Source: Chaenocephalus aceratus
Taxonomy: Eukaryota; Chordata; Actinopteri; Perciformes; Channichthyidae
Direction of reading: 5' to 3'
Assembly: GCA_023974075.1 (NCBI GenBank)
Contig: CM043789.1
Location: forward strand, 36,532,161-36,596,160
DNA: 64,000 bases
Position 1 is the stretch's first letter; each line of letters opens with the position of its first letter. This document shows, piece after piece, positions 1 through 12,424 of the stretch. The notes under the pieces were generated by a model. That model was not told the origin of the DNA, ran no database searches, and saw only the letters and a program-made list of their open reading frames with translations. Position numbers and translations under genes: made by a program.

Positions 1-394
1 AAAAAGATATGCTGTATATTTTTGGAAAATGACCAATTCAGACTCTGGTATATATTGTATTACCTCTGCCAACCCAATTGGGTTCAGAATTACAGAGAAA
101 TACTGGGAATATTTTTCCTAAAACTTGGTTTTAGCATGGATGCCCTTCTAGTTTTATCTTATTTTAATACATACAAATATTTGAGAATTTAAATATTTTA
201 AAGGCACAACAATGTAAACATAGCCCCACCTCCCACCAAGTCAAAATAAAGTGGAGTGGAACCAACTCACTCCCATGCTGATTGACAGCTCGGTTAACAT
301 ATAAACTCAGATTACAAAACATGTTTAAAGTTATTAGTGACCATATATTTGCTTTAGTCTTACGCTTCTTCTTCTTCTTCTACAAGGGCACCAA
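1..394. other. no gene seen
   Basis: AT-rich sequence with no convincing open frame, RNA gene or repeat boundary, apart from a short (CTT)n run just before the transposon at 395. Confidence 0.6.
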
Positions 395-1443
395 GGGCCT
401 ATGCTACGAAGCTGGTTCAACCTAACCTGGATATGTTTGAGTTAGCCGGTTGGCCTAATCCAAAACATACGCGCTCTCGCTAAACTGTACTACGACGCTG
501 GTTATCAAGTGGATCGCTCAAGCCAGCCGTGTCCTATCTAGTTAGGTGCGCGTTCACATGAAAGGGGTGGTATCTGGAGCATTCGACCAATCACAAACAT
601 GGAGAAGCGTACTGACAGCGCAGCGTCATACTTCCTGAATGAAAAGTGAACTTTAATACTAGTCAAAAATGAAGAAGTTAAACTTTAAACATCCATGAAT
701 TAAACACTTGATCCAGGATCAAAGCCACAGAGCTGCACCTGCAAGGTGAATACAGCTGGCAAAAGAAAAAGTGTTTGAATGCGTACATTAACAGGTTTAT
801 GATATCACTGCCCCGTCTAAAACACGATCTGACTTTAATTATATTTGTCTCGAGTGTTTCGTCAACTTAATGTGTTGCTTAAAATAATACTTCTGCATAC
901 AGTATGTGACACTGTGAGTGTTGCACGGCCAGATACGGCTCAGCTGACTCAGATAAGGAGATATCAGATATATGATACATTATGAAGTGATATGCCGCGG
1001 ACTGTACTTAATGTTACTCTGATCTGTTACTTATGTTGTGGCAGATATTTAAGTAAGCTTTCTTAGCGCTAATGTTATAATAGTCAGATTGCTCTGAAGA
1101 TGGGAGGTGATATTCTATTAATGTTCACGTTCACACAGTCGGTGATTTTTGCCGGCCGTCTTTCCTGCGACGGTAGTTTTTCTGTATTTCCTTTCTCCTG
1201 TAATATGACTTGATCGCTTTAAACTCCGCACACTGAGCTCTGATTGGTCAGCAGGCGGTGCTTTCACTGAGTTGAGCTCTTAGCCTGCAACCTAACCTGG
1301 TCCCGACCAGGTTAGCTGCTTAGCATATATTACCATGGAGATCTAGCCTGCTAAAAAGAGAACCAGCTTCGGATGACCGGAAAGCCGGAGTTTGCCCTGA
1401 ATTTAGCGGGCTAAGCGAAAATCCTGCTTCGCAGTATACCCCC
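395..1443. mobile_element. non-autonomous TIR DNA transposon, PIF/Harbinger-like
   Basis: The left end GGGCCTATGCTACGAAGC and the reverse complement of the right end, GGGGGTATACTGCGAAGC, are matching 18-bp termini. Both sides carry the 3-bp flank CAA (392-394 and 1444-1446), which fits a 3-bp target duplication. The inside repeats AACCTAACCTGG near both ends and has no transposase frame. The superfamily is inferred from TSD length only. Confidence 0.6.
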
Positions 1444-1522
1444 CAAGTCTTTACTGTGCTGCAGTCCACAGAAATGTGCATGCATTGGTTTGGCCAATCA
1501 AAACAAACCCATCAAAGATGCC

Positions 1523-2565
1523 CAGTGGCGGCGCCAGGGTATGGCTGGGGTAGGCTACAGCCATACCAAGAAATGGCTTAGCCCTACCTTAGCCCGACCA
1601 TGAAAAATTATGTTAAAGTAAGCATGTTGAGAACACGGATTGCGAAAATCTACCGGTCGTGTCCACAACACACAAACTGATCCTGCTCAGCTGTAACAAC
1701 AAGTGCACGTTACTGACGCAATATGGTTGAGACCATTCGGGCTTATGATAGAGGGGTGCCAGGAATAGTCTAAGTAGTGGGGGAGTTTTATACACTAAAG
1801 GTGTGAAAATTCTCTGGCGTTATAATATCAGCGCGGCCGCCGTCAGATCAAAATGCCTCCGAATGCAATTTGAATAGACCTACAGCCAATCAGAGCAACG
1901 AAACGCTGGGTCTGCTGCGTCATGTATTACTGATATGTCGATACCTCACGTTCACAGTCCCCAAACTCGCGCCGAGTAAATTGCAGACAGACAGCAGAAC
2001 TTCTAGGATTAATTGTATATTTCGGATGGATAGATTTGTTCTTAAACGCCCTCGCATTGAGGTACAAGTCGAACAGGTGCCAGAGTCACACGACCCACCT
2101 GAAGAGTGAATAGTGAGTTTTGAATATATTTTGTAATAATGGATCATTTGAAAAAGTGTTTTGTATGACAATAGAGACACAGGCCACCTGTTGTGTGCTG
2201 TGTCTGTCTCTCTCTGTTTACCTGTGTCTCTCTCCCTCTGTCTCCCCCTCTCTCTCTCTCTCCCTTTCCGTGTCAATTCTATATGCCAACTCTTTTTGTT
2301 TCTGCCGCTGCGTAGCATGTTGTAACAACGTGGAATTAGCAGAATAGGCTATTGTATTCTTTAACTCACACCTGTTGCTCTCGATGTAATTTAGCTGATA
2401 AAAGGAGACTAATAAAAGCTAATAAAAGCCTCACGCGTGCGTTTCACTGTCAAGGGGTGCGATATAGCGTGTAATAACATTACGAATACTGACTTGAGCC
2501 CCACCACTGTATGGGTTAGCCCTACCATAGATTACCCAACAAAAAATACTCTGGCGCCGCCACTG
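1523..2565. mobile_element. non-autonomous hAT element, 1043 bp
   Basis: The termini CAGTGGCGGCGCCAG and CTGGCGCCGCCACTG are perfect inverted repeats of 15 bp. They are flanked by an identical 8-bp target duplication AAGATGCC (1515-1522 and 2566-2573), the hAT signature. The element carries a short plus-strand open frame (see 2026-2109) and a C/T-rich stretch at about 2198-2276. Confidence 0.9.
2026..2109 (+). pseudogene. N-terminal scrap of a hAT-type transposase
   Basis: Inside the hAT element, an ATG opens a 27-residue frame starting MDRFVLKRPRIE and ending in an acidic PPEE before a TGA. Starts of the form MDRF plus basic residues are common in hAT/ZMYM-like transposases. I infer a remnant first exon; nothing else of the transposase remains, so it is not functional. 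Confidence 0.35.
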
Positions 2566-3719
2566 AAGATGCCCAACCTAGAACCAGATGTGTAAACATC
2601 TGTTGCACATACAGATGGGATCATCATCTTTTTCAAATGAAATAGCAACAGTAGCTGCTAGGATGACTTACCTGCAGTCAGGGATGACCTTGTCTCCTGA
2701 AGTCTTGCATGACATCCTGTCGGCACTGAGGCACCTCTGAGGTTTTGCACTGATGAGCGCTTCACTCAGTTTGGCTAGGACCAATCTGACACATTTCTGA
2801 GATTCATTTCAGACTCTGCCACCACCTCTGTCTCAATTTAGTCTCTGTCTATCGGTAGAGGACAGAAGGTCTTTTTATTCCCTTTCACTGTATACAAATA
2901 TTCCAAACCTCAAAAATATTACAGGTGTATTTGATCCATCAAAGGTAATCCGTGCCTGACCAACAACTTTTTTTAAACAACCAGACTGGCGTATAAACTA
3001 AGGCCTGTGATCTAAATATAACCTGAACGTGGCGGTTACACAACCCAGCATTTAGGTCATCTGCTCTCAGAGGGCCTGAACCTCGTATCATATCTAAAGA
3101 AGAGCTTTAACATTTCAGAGACACTGCAAATGGATTGATCTGCTTTCAGGGGTAAAACCTGAAGAGAACAGACTCTACAGGATAATATATTCAAGAGATC
3201 TGATCATTAAAGGTAGAGGAAGCCTGCTATGGCTCAACTTCAACATGAAAGATTGAGGTCATGACTGGAAAAACGGTTTTCAATTCATTAAACTACATAA
3301 TGGCCAACTCTATGCTTAGAAGAAAAAAAGAGGCTAAAGCGGACTTTTCTCAAACATCATTGGCAGTGCAAGAGATAATGCTGAATTAATATACCAGCAT
3401 GTTTACAGAGGAACATCATTACGTTGGGAATGGAAGTAATGAATGGAAACCTTTCCAGGAACCCAGTGCAACAGCTGAGGCTCAATGTTAACTGAGTCTG
3501 CTCGTTCATTGACGACCATGTGTTTCTTTGCCAACATTCATACTCGTGGAAATACACTCTGATGTGACACTTCTGTAACCCCAGACCCTTCCGCACACTT
3601 GGCCGAAGCTTTCCAGCTCTGTCATCTCTCATTACAGAACTGCTGATTGTATCAACTCTGTAATAAGCTATTAGCTGATGATTGTGTTCTCAACGCTCCT
3701 TTTGTTACAATACAGTAAC

Positions 3720-4140
3720 TGTATTCATTACTGCAGACGTAATTATCAGCCCATTGTTCCTCTGTAATTAGGCTGTCACTAATTAATTTTAAGAACCTCA
3801 CCCCATCAAAAGCTAATTGATTCCTCCGACTCTCACCAACCTCTTTAACTGGAAATGAAAACGTTGCCATTGCGATGGACGTAAACACTCTCATCTGTTC
3901 TGAGGCTCCACGGTGACAACAGCCTCCATTTCGCTATGAGCTCAGCTCTCACTTTCGGTGACCCAGAAATGTTTCCAGGCAGCTCAGCAGCCTGATAGGC
4001 GGCTTTGTTTAAGCTGGCCTTGCAACTCACCATCATCACCATCGACGTTAATGAAGGATGTCCGTACGCATTGAAAGCAGACGTCAGCGGCCATGTCTGA
4101 AACATCAGTCCCTTTGATTTTATGAAGTGTTTCTTCAAGT
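3720..4140. promoter_or_regulatory. possible conserved non-coding element
   Basis: Mixed-composition sequence free of repeats with several homeodomain-core motifs (CTGTAATTAGG, CTAATTAATTTTA, GCTAATTGATTC). A guess from composition only; no alignment was possible. Confidence 0.2.
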
Positions 4141-5699
4141 TGATGTCATTGATCTGCTGCCACAGTGTGCTTTCCCTATGACATTCTCATTCTGATTGGG
4201 TGTGCTGTGATGCAGACTTTATTGTCTGCTTCGTGCTTAACTGAGTATGTGCATGTTTCTATGAGGACCTCGGCTTTGATGGAGCCTCTCTGTATGAGCA
4301 TAGTTCTTGTTAATGAGTCTGGCTACGGCCAGTTAGGGAAATGAAGCAGATGCTTAATTTTCTCTTTCTCCTCTCCTCGTGGATTGGCTGACTTTGGGAT
4401 ATTACACCCAAATTAGCGCTGTGAAGTGACAGTTCTTTCTCTCATTAGCACAGTGTCAAGTGTGAATCAAAGCCTCTACAAAATCCTCTCTGAGGTTATT
4501 TTCCTTAACACCATCCGTACTCGTACATTGACTCCTGAATCTTTTGGACCTGTGCATGAGATGTGATTCATGCCACTGTTTGCACATATTTACTACCAAG
4601 CTAACCTCTGTGCATACTGAAGGGGCATGGCTCAGATATCCTTGCCATGTAACACCTAAAGACAGTCAAAGGTCAGGTAGTGAAGGAACAGAAGGGCCAC
4701 AGATGGAGCTGCACCAACTGGCCCTGCTCTGCCCCAGCGCTGTCACATCACCACGCACCTCGCCCCGGCCGTCCCACCATCTCACCCCCTGGGGGGCCAG
4801 ACCGGCACCTTCACACGCACACAAGGACAAGCTTACATGCACTGCTGGCTACGCACTACCACAAGTAGGAAAGTGCACACAAACACATGCTGAGTGGATT
4901 AATGAGGTTGAGTCAGTCAGATTGAGAGGAGTTTAAGTGGAGGTCTGCTGAGTGTGTCCACTGTGACCCCCAGGCAGGATGGCGAGCAAGGAATGAGAGC
5001 AGGTGGTCAGGGGTCTGCGTAGCATGGCATCTCTCTCTACAGTATATCCCTCTTTCATACTGTCAAGGTAATGGCTTTCTGCCAGTGAAATGCACAGTTT
5101 ATACTTGTCACACTACATTTATGTTTGACTAAGAGAAAAATACTGTTTATTCCATTGAGGGCTGAAAATGTTATTACGTAAACTCGACAATTTTTCCAAC
5201 ACTTTGCTAAAACACTTTCACGCTTTCACAAAGAGCCGCTGTGACCACCCTCTGTGTAATGTGCGCTACACAGGGCATCGTATGGTATTATATTCTCTGC
5301 CTTCACCATATTGTGAGCACAAACGGTCCCTACAGTAGTGGCCTCCTCAGCTATCGCCCACTCCTGCGCAACTTCAAGGAACTGGTGCATGTTTCAGCAA
5401 CATCTCTTTACTCTGTTTTGACAGTCATACCTAATCATAATTGATCTCAGATTATTATTGAGATTACATTATTTTTGTTTAATCGATCGACATCACTAAT
5501 ACAAATGTAAATCAACGACTTAAAGAGCGTTTGATTCAACGATGAATAGGTATGCTAGAAAAGTATCACTCGTCAACGGCTTGGTCTTCAATATCAGAAT
5601 ACATGTATTTATTATCCTTGCAAGAATGGAAGTAGTCATCACACACAGAGCTGCGTGGGACAAATAGTTCCCAGAGTAGAGTCCTTGATATGTTTATAT

Positions 5700-5790
5700 A
5701 CAATAATAATAATAATAGATTTAATTTGTTAGCGCTTTTACAGGTGCTCAAAGACGCTTTACAGATATAGTGAAGAGAAAAGAAAAGAAA
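5700..5790 (-). repeat. LINE 3'-tail-like fragment
   Basis: The minus strand reads like the 3' end of fish non-LTR elements: CTGTAAAGCGTCTTTGAGCACCTGTAAAAGCGCT followed by an ATT-rich microsatellite tail (positions 5705-5780 read in reverse). Too short to name a family. Confidence 0.45.
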
Positions 5791-7939
5791 GGAACAACAA
5801 ATAAATATGTAGTTAAAGTTAAAGTCAAATAATACAAAAACAATCACATATTAAAATATATATATATATATACAAGAGAGGGTGTTACAGTCAACAAGAT
5901 GGAAGAATACCGGTTCAAAGCAGTATTCTCACATTAGTTAAGATTAGCTAAGGCCTGCGTAAGCAATAAACATGACAGTCATATGCCTATCTGTCATCAT
6001 GCCAATCTTAGGACAATCATACCTTCTCATGAGCGTCATCCATGTAGTCTACATCCGGCTACGTACACGTAGGGCCTGTTATCATGTGCTACTCTGATAT
6101 AGAAGGAACATTCAGTATTTTCCCAATAAGGTACAATACGCACAGTCTGTAACAAACATAGCAAAAGGCAGCAGCTGTGAAACATGTTTTATTGTATCAT
6201 TTAGAGCAGTGTCCTCACAACATTTTATGTTTTCCACCATTTGCATAATCCCACAGTGATTAGTCAGCTGTCAGAAATGTGGTCAGTCCCAAACATCTCT
6301 GAGGACATGGGTCACTGTGCACGAGGTCCAGGATGTAAATCAATGGTACATTACTGCTGGCTGACTAACTGACATGGAGCTTGTCCCACACTATCTTTTT
6401 GAAGTGGAGTCTGGACTACATATGTCAAGTGCATTTATCATTAGCAGAGGGCTTAAGCTGTAAACAGGCCACATCATTACCAAGTCTAATTACTTTTGGG
6501 TCCAAGGTCTCACTGCAGTCAGGCACAGGCACTCACACAAGGGCACACTTACAAACACATGCACACAGTCTTTCCAGTGCAAGGAAAAGGCAGAAAAACA
6601 ACCTTGACGCCACTTAAACAACAGCTAAATGAATAGTTTGGATGTTTTGAAATAGGGTTGAGTCAATTCATTAAAGAAGATGCCAGTCAACATGTTTACA
6701 GTTTTGAGAAGAAGGCAGGATAATGGGCAATGTACTGCTTTGCTGGGGGAAGAGAGAAAATGTATTTAAGCCGCCCACAAAATGTGCTTAATTTTTTATT
6801 TTGACTGAAACTATATTTTTACCTTGCAGATGTAAATTACTCTTCCAGTCAGTTGGTTTGTTATTGTGTGACTTTGGTGAACTAACCAAAGGCACACAAT
6901 AACAAACCCCGCCGTGCTCTGCAAGGGAAAATTACTTTTTTATGTCAAAAGAGTTTGGTAGCTTTGGGGGAAAACATAGATATGCAGCTTCAGTTTCGAA
7001 AAGCATTTGAAACTAAATTATATTGATAAGGTGTGCATTTCTTTCAGGTGGCTAATATTATGTTTTGCTACTGTACATTGCTTAGTTTCCAAACTGGAGG
7101 CATGCCATCTTCCGTCTATATTGGTATGTAATACACTTGAGGACAACCCTACTTCAAAACATCCAAAGTATCGCTTTTTAAGGGTAACCTGTTACTGGTT
7201 ACCTATTCACTTTTTTCCCCCCGGAAGTGCTGATGCTAATCACATAAGCATGTAGAAATGCAACCCTTATTTTCTGACATCATTTGGAGTCCACTGTTGC
7301 AACTGGCCAATATGTGCATCAGGATAGAGATTAGAGTGCAGTATGAAGCCACTAAGTGTTACTGCGTAGCTCCACATATTGATACTCTCATGTCCGAGCA
7401 GGTGACACCAACAGCACCAGAGGCGTGGTGCGACTAGACAACTCTGTATTACACCTCAGACTTCATCAGAGTGGAAGGTCTGGATAATGATGCACGATGA
7501 GTAGCACCATGATTATCACTGACAGCATGATGAAAAGAGTGCTGTGATGACAGAAGCTATGGAGAGAGAAGGAAAGACAGTGAGAGTAAAGTACTGTAGA
7601 CACAGAGAGAGGAAGAAGTGGATAGAGTCTGGAACAAGCGTATTGAATAGATTAAATAACAAAGTCTGGCATGGAACCATCTTAATCAATTAGAGTACGT
7701 GAGAGAACGGTTGATCGAGAGAGATGTTTATGCGGTTAATACAAATATCTATTTCAGCAGAAATCATAATCAATACGCCCTTTTATAGATCCGGTTTGCA
7801 AACAGTGAGACGTTCTCCTGTGCTTGATAATGCGACCAAAATTATTGCCCGTCCGTCCGTCCGTCTCCCTGCTCTTTTTTCGGTCTCTTTCCTCGTTTCC
7901 CCGTCTCATACACCCTCACCGAGACAATATGTCATGCGA

Positions 7940-8100
7940 TGGATATAATTGCAATAATGCAATTTGGTTCGGAGGCGGATTGAGAGAATAATTGGACTCA
8001 ACCCCACCGAAGTGACAGGCTAATGATTTAGCATGGCCACTGGCTATTGTGAGAAGCGAGGGCTTTCAACGCTGCTGAGCTAATTTCCTCTGATGATGGT
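7940..8100. promoter_or_regulatory. possible conserved non-coding element
   Basis: Repeat-free and rich in TAATTG/CAATAATGCAAT and GCTAATGATTTAGCATG motifs. Inferred from composition only. Confidence 0.18.
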
Positions 8101-8549
8101 CTTAGCGCGTTGTCTTTGTGTCGGCACAGAGGAGCGCATGGCCATGAGGCGGACAGCTAGATGATGTAACCCACCCACCCAATGCCAAACAAACACATGT
8201 CTCTTGTCTGAGTGAAGCCACCCACTGTTCTCATTTACTTCATGCACAAAATGGGGCTTATTTGAGGGAAAGATAAAGCAAATCCCAGAGAAAGACCAAG
8301 TCCAAAAACAGGCCTTATCTTTATTCACTTTCCCCAGACACATGAGCTCCATAGCAGACCAAAGAGAGTTGCCAAGAGTAGAGAAAGCATTAGCATAGCC
8401 ATGATAGCTAATTGTGAAATATTACAGTAAGGCAAGACCCAGGCTTAAGTCGAATAGTCCATTTAGCTTAGGAACCTTCCTAACGCAGTGACATGACCCG
8501 GAAGTCCCTCAGTGGCAGCCATGATAAGTGACGTTCGAATTCTCTAGAT

Positions 8550-9371
8550 CAGGGGTTCCCAACCTTTTTTCCCAAGAGCCCCCCCAAATGACTCCTGTTG
8601 GAAGTTGCGGGCGCAGCAGCGGTAATTAAAGTTTAAAAGTCTTAAAATGCTACAACTACTGGACACAAACTGGATGAATGTGAAGTAAAGGAGGATGAAG
8701 GCGTAATTAAGGAGCACTATTGGAGTGACTTTGATGGTTATTGGAGTCAGGATTAATTAATTTGGATGCCCGCTGTATGAAGAAATTAAAGGACGGCGCA
8801 AGTGGAAACAATTCACAAAGGGATTAAACTGTTTAAAACACATGTTCAAAGTAAGCCGGATTTTGCCGATGTGTTTGTGTATTCAAAAGTCTACAAAATG
8901 GAGGAGACCGATCTGATCGGAGCAACTGTGACAAATAATCCAACTGAAACCGGCATGGACAATGACTATGTTTGAAAGATGCGCTTATCCAGAAAAGCCT
9001 GGTTTGGACACTTTACGGGCAGAAGAAACATTTCTATAGAAAGAATTATAAATGTCTGTCTTTTTATGCCTTTAATACTAACTTGAATTTTTATTAACAT
9101 TAATTAATCAACTATTTTTTATATTTTATCGTAATGTAGAGATAAGGCTTTTAGTGACAATCATGTATTGCCTTACAATTATATGTAAAAAAAAAAATCA
9201 AATAAAAAAGTCTAAATATGATATTTGGCCTCAAATCATCTGAGGCCTGGCGCCCCCCCTGCGATCTTTGGCGCCCCCCCAAGGGTGGCGCGCCCCCCCA
9301 AGGGTGGCGCGCCCCCCCAAGGGTGGCGCGCCCCCCCAAGGGTGGCGCGCCCCCGAGGTTGGGAACCACTG
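8550..9371. mobile_element. non-autonomous hAT element, 822 bp
   Basis: The left end CAGGGGTTCCCAACC pairs with the right end GGTTGGGAACCACTG. Both flanks carry the perfect 8-bp duplication CTCTAGAT (8542-8549 and 9372-9379). The interior is mostly AT-rich, with no intact transposase. Next to the right terminus sit four head-to-tail copies of a 19-bp GC-rich unit. Confidence 0.92.
9281..9356. repeat. 19-bp tandem repeat, four copies
   Basis: The unit AAGGGTGGCGCGCCCCCCC begins at 9281, 9300, 9319 and 9338; the last copy is shortened. Each contains the palindrome GGCGCGCC. It lies just inside the right TIR of the hAT at 8550-9371. Confidence 0.9.
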
Positions 9372-10393
9372 CTCTAGATGATAGGAAAGGAGCATTCAAA
9401 CTTCCTTTATAACCTCCTTTAGCTTAGGAACCACTGGACCTCCCTCGACGAAAGGAGAGGAGAAAATGTCACACAACAGTCGGCCGTTCACGGAAACAAC
9501 CGATTATGACCGAGAAATGATATCATGAAAGTTACGGTGCTTATTAAGCATTTTAAAACGTATGTGGTAAGTTGCCAAAGTGCTTTGTTTTGAACGTTCA
9601 TCAGTATTATAATCAAAAGGTGAAATATGAACGTTAGTTTTTACTGAAATTATCAAATAAAGTCAACATTTCACAGTCTTTACTGAGCTGTGTGTGGGTT
9701 GTTCAACTTTTAAAAAGATGTTCGAATGGTGATATACACAGTGATAGATGTTAAGGACTAACGTTTATAATAAATACATTTGTATTGATTTTAAGATATT
9801 TTCGTAGTTCATACAATCATACGTATTGGGATCATTTGTATTAATGTGGACCGGAGGGAGAGGGTGACGAGCATAAGTTTCACTTTCCTTTTTTATTTCA
9901 ATTCCAACTTTGGTCATGAAGAATATGTTTCTCTGTTGTCCACGTTCATAAAGCATAACACAACAGCATCCGAGCACGGTGCAGCTCTAGATGAGTCCGT
10001 CGTTCTTATTAAACATCCATGTTGTAGTCCGCTGTATAGAAAACTGTAGTTTCCATAGTTTCCCCACAGCAGCAGACGCACATTTATGACGTCCTCTGGC
10101 GCATCATAAACACGTCGGATAGTGAAAGTGCATTCGGATTCTCTAAAGTACCGCGGTCTCTTCTCCTAAATCCTTTTGAATTCTCCTATCCACTATCCCT
10201 TAACCCCGTGACGTTTCACTCAGAGGTCAAGGAATAGACGATAGGGTTAGACGTTAAAATGACTGCAGCAACTGCAGCCAGTTGGATGTGAAGAAAACGT
10301 GTTTAAAGCTTTATATATAGAGTCTATGGTTTGAAGTAGAAATTATGCTGCTTTCATACAGTGCAATATGCCAAAGCAATGTGTGTGATGTAT

Positions 10394-12416
10394 CAACCCA
10401 GTCTCACGGCATTTCGTGTTATAGTCACGACATTTAATGAAATCCGGAAGAAAAAAAAATGTTTAAAAGAAAATAATACTTTATTTCTAGTGTTCTTGCT
10501 TTTCTCTTTGAAAGTCATCACATAACGGCATTGTAATACACGGTTCGGCTGCATTACATATTACAGATCTGCCGTAGTTCTTTATTTATAGAGCCCTGAT
10601 GAGAAGACCTTTGGAAAAACTGAAAGAAATGCCGCCGAAACTGAATACTTGACGTGAGTCATAAATATATCAACAATTAAACAACATCTTCAATTTCTCT
10701 TCACACAATACGTCTCCTTGCAGTATCAACACTAATTCGGCTGACTTTTACATTTGATCTAATTCATAGATAGGTTATATTTACACCATAACGGTGCACA
10801 GCTGATATAAAAGGACTTGTAGTTTTAAAAGATATTACTGATTTTCTTTGAATATAAGAATGTAAATACTGAGTCTGAAATAGTATAGCAATATGCTGTA
10901 AAATTATGTGAAAACATGAATAAAACTACACATCTTCAGATGTTGTACTTACATAAGTGTCCTACACTAATAATACAAAGTTATTATGGCTGTGTGTACC
11001 TTGTGTGCACCGCCTAGTGGTTAAAGCACGTTATTGAATTTGATATTATCGTTATATTTGATTAAAAAAATATTAAGAGTACATACTTTCATAGGGGGAA
11101 AGTAGAAGGTCAATGATAGAAAAATAGAATATAAAAAATCAAGAAGATAATAATAATGATCTCTACAATAAAACAGTTTAGTGCAGGATGTACAAAGATA
11201 TTAATAGGAGGATGTGCAAAACAGAAAAACGAATTAAGTACTTAACGTCTAATATATTGCTTTCCTGCAATGTTAACTATGTTGAAGCACTTATTTTAAC
11301 TGATATTATACATATGAATTATACTCTTATGTATGTAGATAGTATAAGAAATGTGCAGAATATGACAGTTTAATGGTGGAGGTACACACATATTGATAGA
11401 TGTCTTGTTGAGGAACCTCAGCTGCGACCCAAGTTTTCCATTCATTGCATAACTACACCGTAGTTGTGTATATGATATGTCAATAAACCTTAGAAAATCT
11501 TGAAATCTTGAAAGGGATGTGCAAAATCGCCATTATACAGTCTTTAATTAACTATTAGTAGAGAATAACGAGTAATGAATATACTTTATTACTCGTTTCC
11601 ATTCATGTCAATTGCAGATAAATGTTTAGTCTTCTCAAGCACCAACTATCAAATATCTCTCCTGATTGTTGGCACTTGACAATCACCTCCCCTGAATTTT
11701 ACTCAGGTGTAACTAAAGTCTGATTCAAGGGTTGTTTATATTTCACATCATTAATCAGAATCTGCAAAGTAACTCAAATAAGCAGTGGAGTAAAAATACC
11801 AGGTTAACCTCTGAATTGTAGTGGAGTAGAATTACAAAGTAACAATGAGCTGTCATGTGGGTATATATTAATGCTGCGCATTATGGACACAAGCGATTTT
11901 CACCCATTTATTAATTATATGTTTTACATTTGATAACACCAATGTGTTTAATACTGGCAACTTCTAATTGTGGGTAAAACGAAAACGTTCATCAAAGATG
12001 TCCCATAGATCAGTTTGTAGTGTAGTTCTGGAGGGGCGTTCGATTCCAGTTTTGGATAGTCTGGCGTGGTTTCGTTCCATTTCAAACAGCTGTTTGACGC
12101 TAGGCGTAACCTTGGCGCACTGCCACTCCAACATCCAATCCCACGGCTCCGTCACGGAGGGGTAGGGTCGAGGGAGTGGTTTGAGCTGGGCCGAAATGTC
12201 CCTTATCCTTGTCCTACGTCTGTTTCCGGTTATTTTTGTTTTGAAATTCAGTTCCTGACGGACGCCAAAAAGGCACGAAACATACTACCAATAGAAATAC
12301 ATTGCTTTTAAAATGGTTCTGTGTGACACGAAAAAAAGTGGGAAATCGTGTTGGTGAACACGAATCAATAGATTAAATGTCGTGACTATAACACAAAAAC
12401 CCGTGAGACTGGGTTG
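10394..12416. mobile_element. TIR DNA transposon A, ~2.0 kb
   Basis: The left end CAACCCAGTCTCACGG and the right end CCGTGAGACTGGGTTG are inverted repeats. Homology continues inward with GTTATAGTCACGACATTTAAT on both sides, for ~45 bp of imperfect TIR. A direct repeat GATGTAT flanks it (10387-10393 and 12417-12423). The segment about 10440-11515 matches, in reverse, the core of the element at 21878-24667. No intact transposase frame is present. Confidence 0.8.
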
Positions 12417-12424
12417 GATGTATT

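Larger units (their letters stand above)
2574..8440. other. single-copy-looking DNA, no gene seen
   Basis: No frame here shows a recognisable domain, splice-bounded exon or RNA gene. The stretches around 3720-4140 and 7940-8100 are rich in TAATTA/TAATTG motifs. A LINE-tail-like scrap with (AAT)n lies near 5700-5790, and a short (TA)n run at 5856-5872. Confidence 0.5.
8440..10250. mobile_element. possible long-TIR element interrupted by a hAT
   Basis: Sequence on the left (about 8448-8550 and 9372-9480) and the reverse complement of about 10130-10245 share imperfect blocks (GGAAAGGAGCATTC versus GGATAGGAGAATTC, and GTGAC-rich ends). This suggests a ~1 kb element, split by the hAT at 8550-9371. 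I could not find exact termini or a target duplication. Confidence 0.3.

Noticed and set aside
4544..4936. 130-residue plus-strand open frame
   Set aside because: Low-complexity Pro/His/Thr content, no domain and no splice or start context; likely chance in GC-rich DNA.
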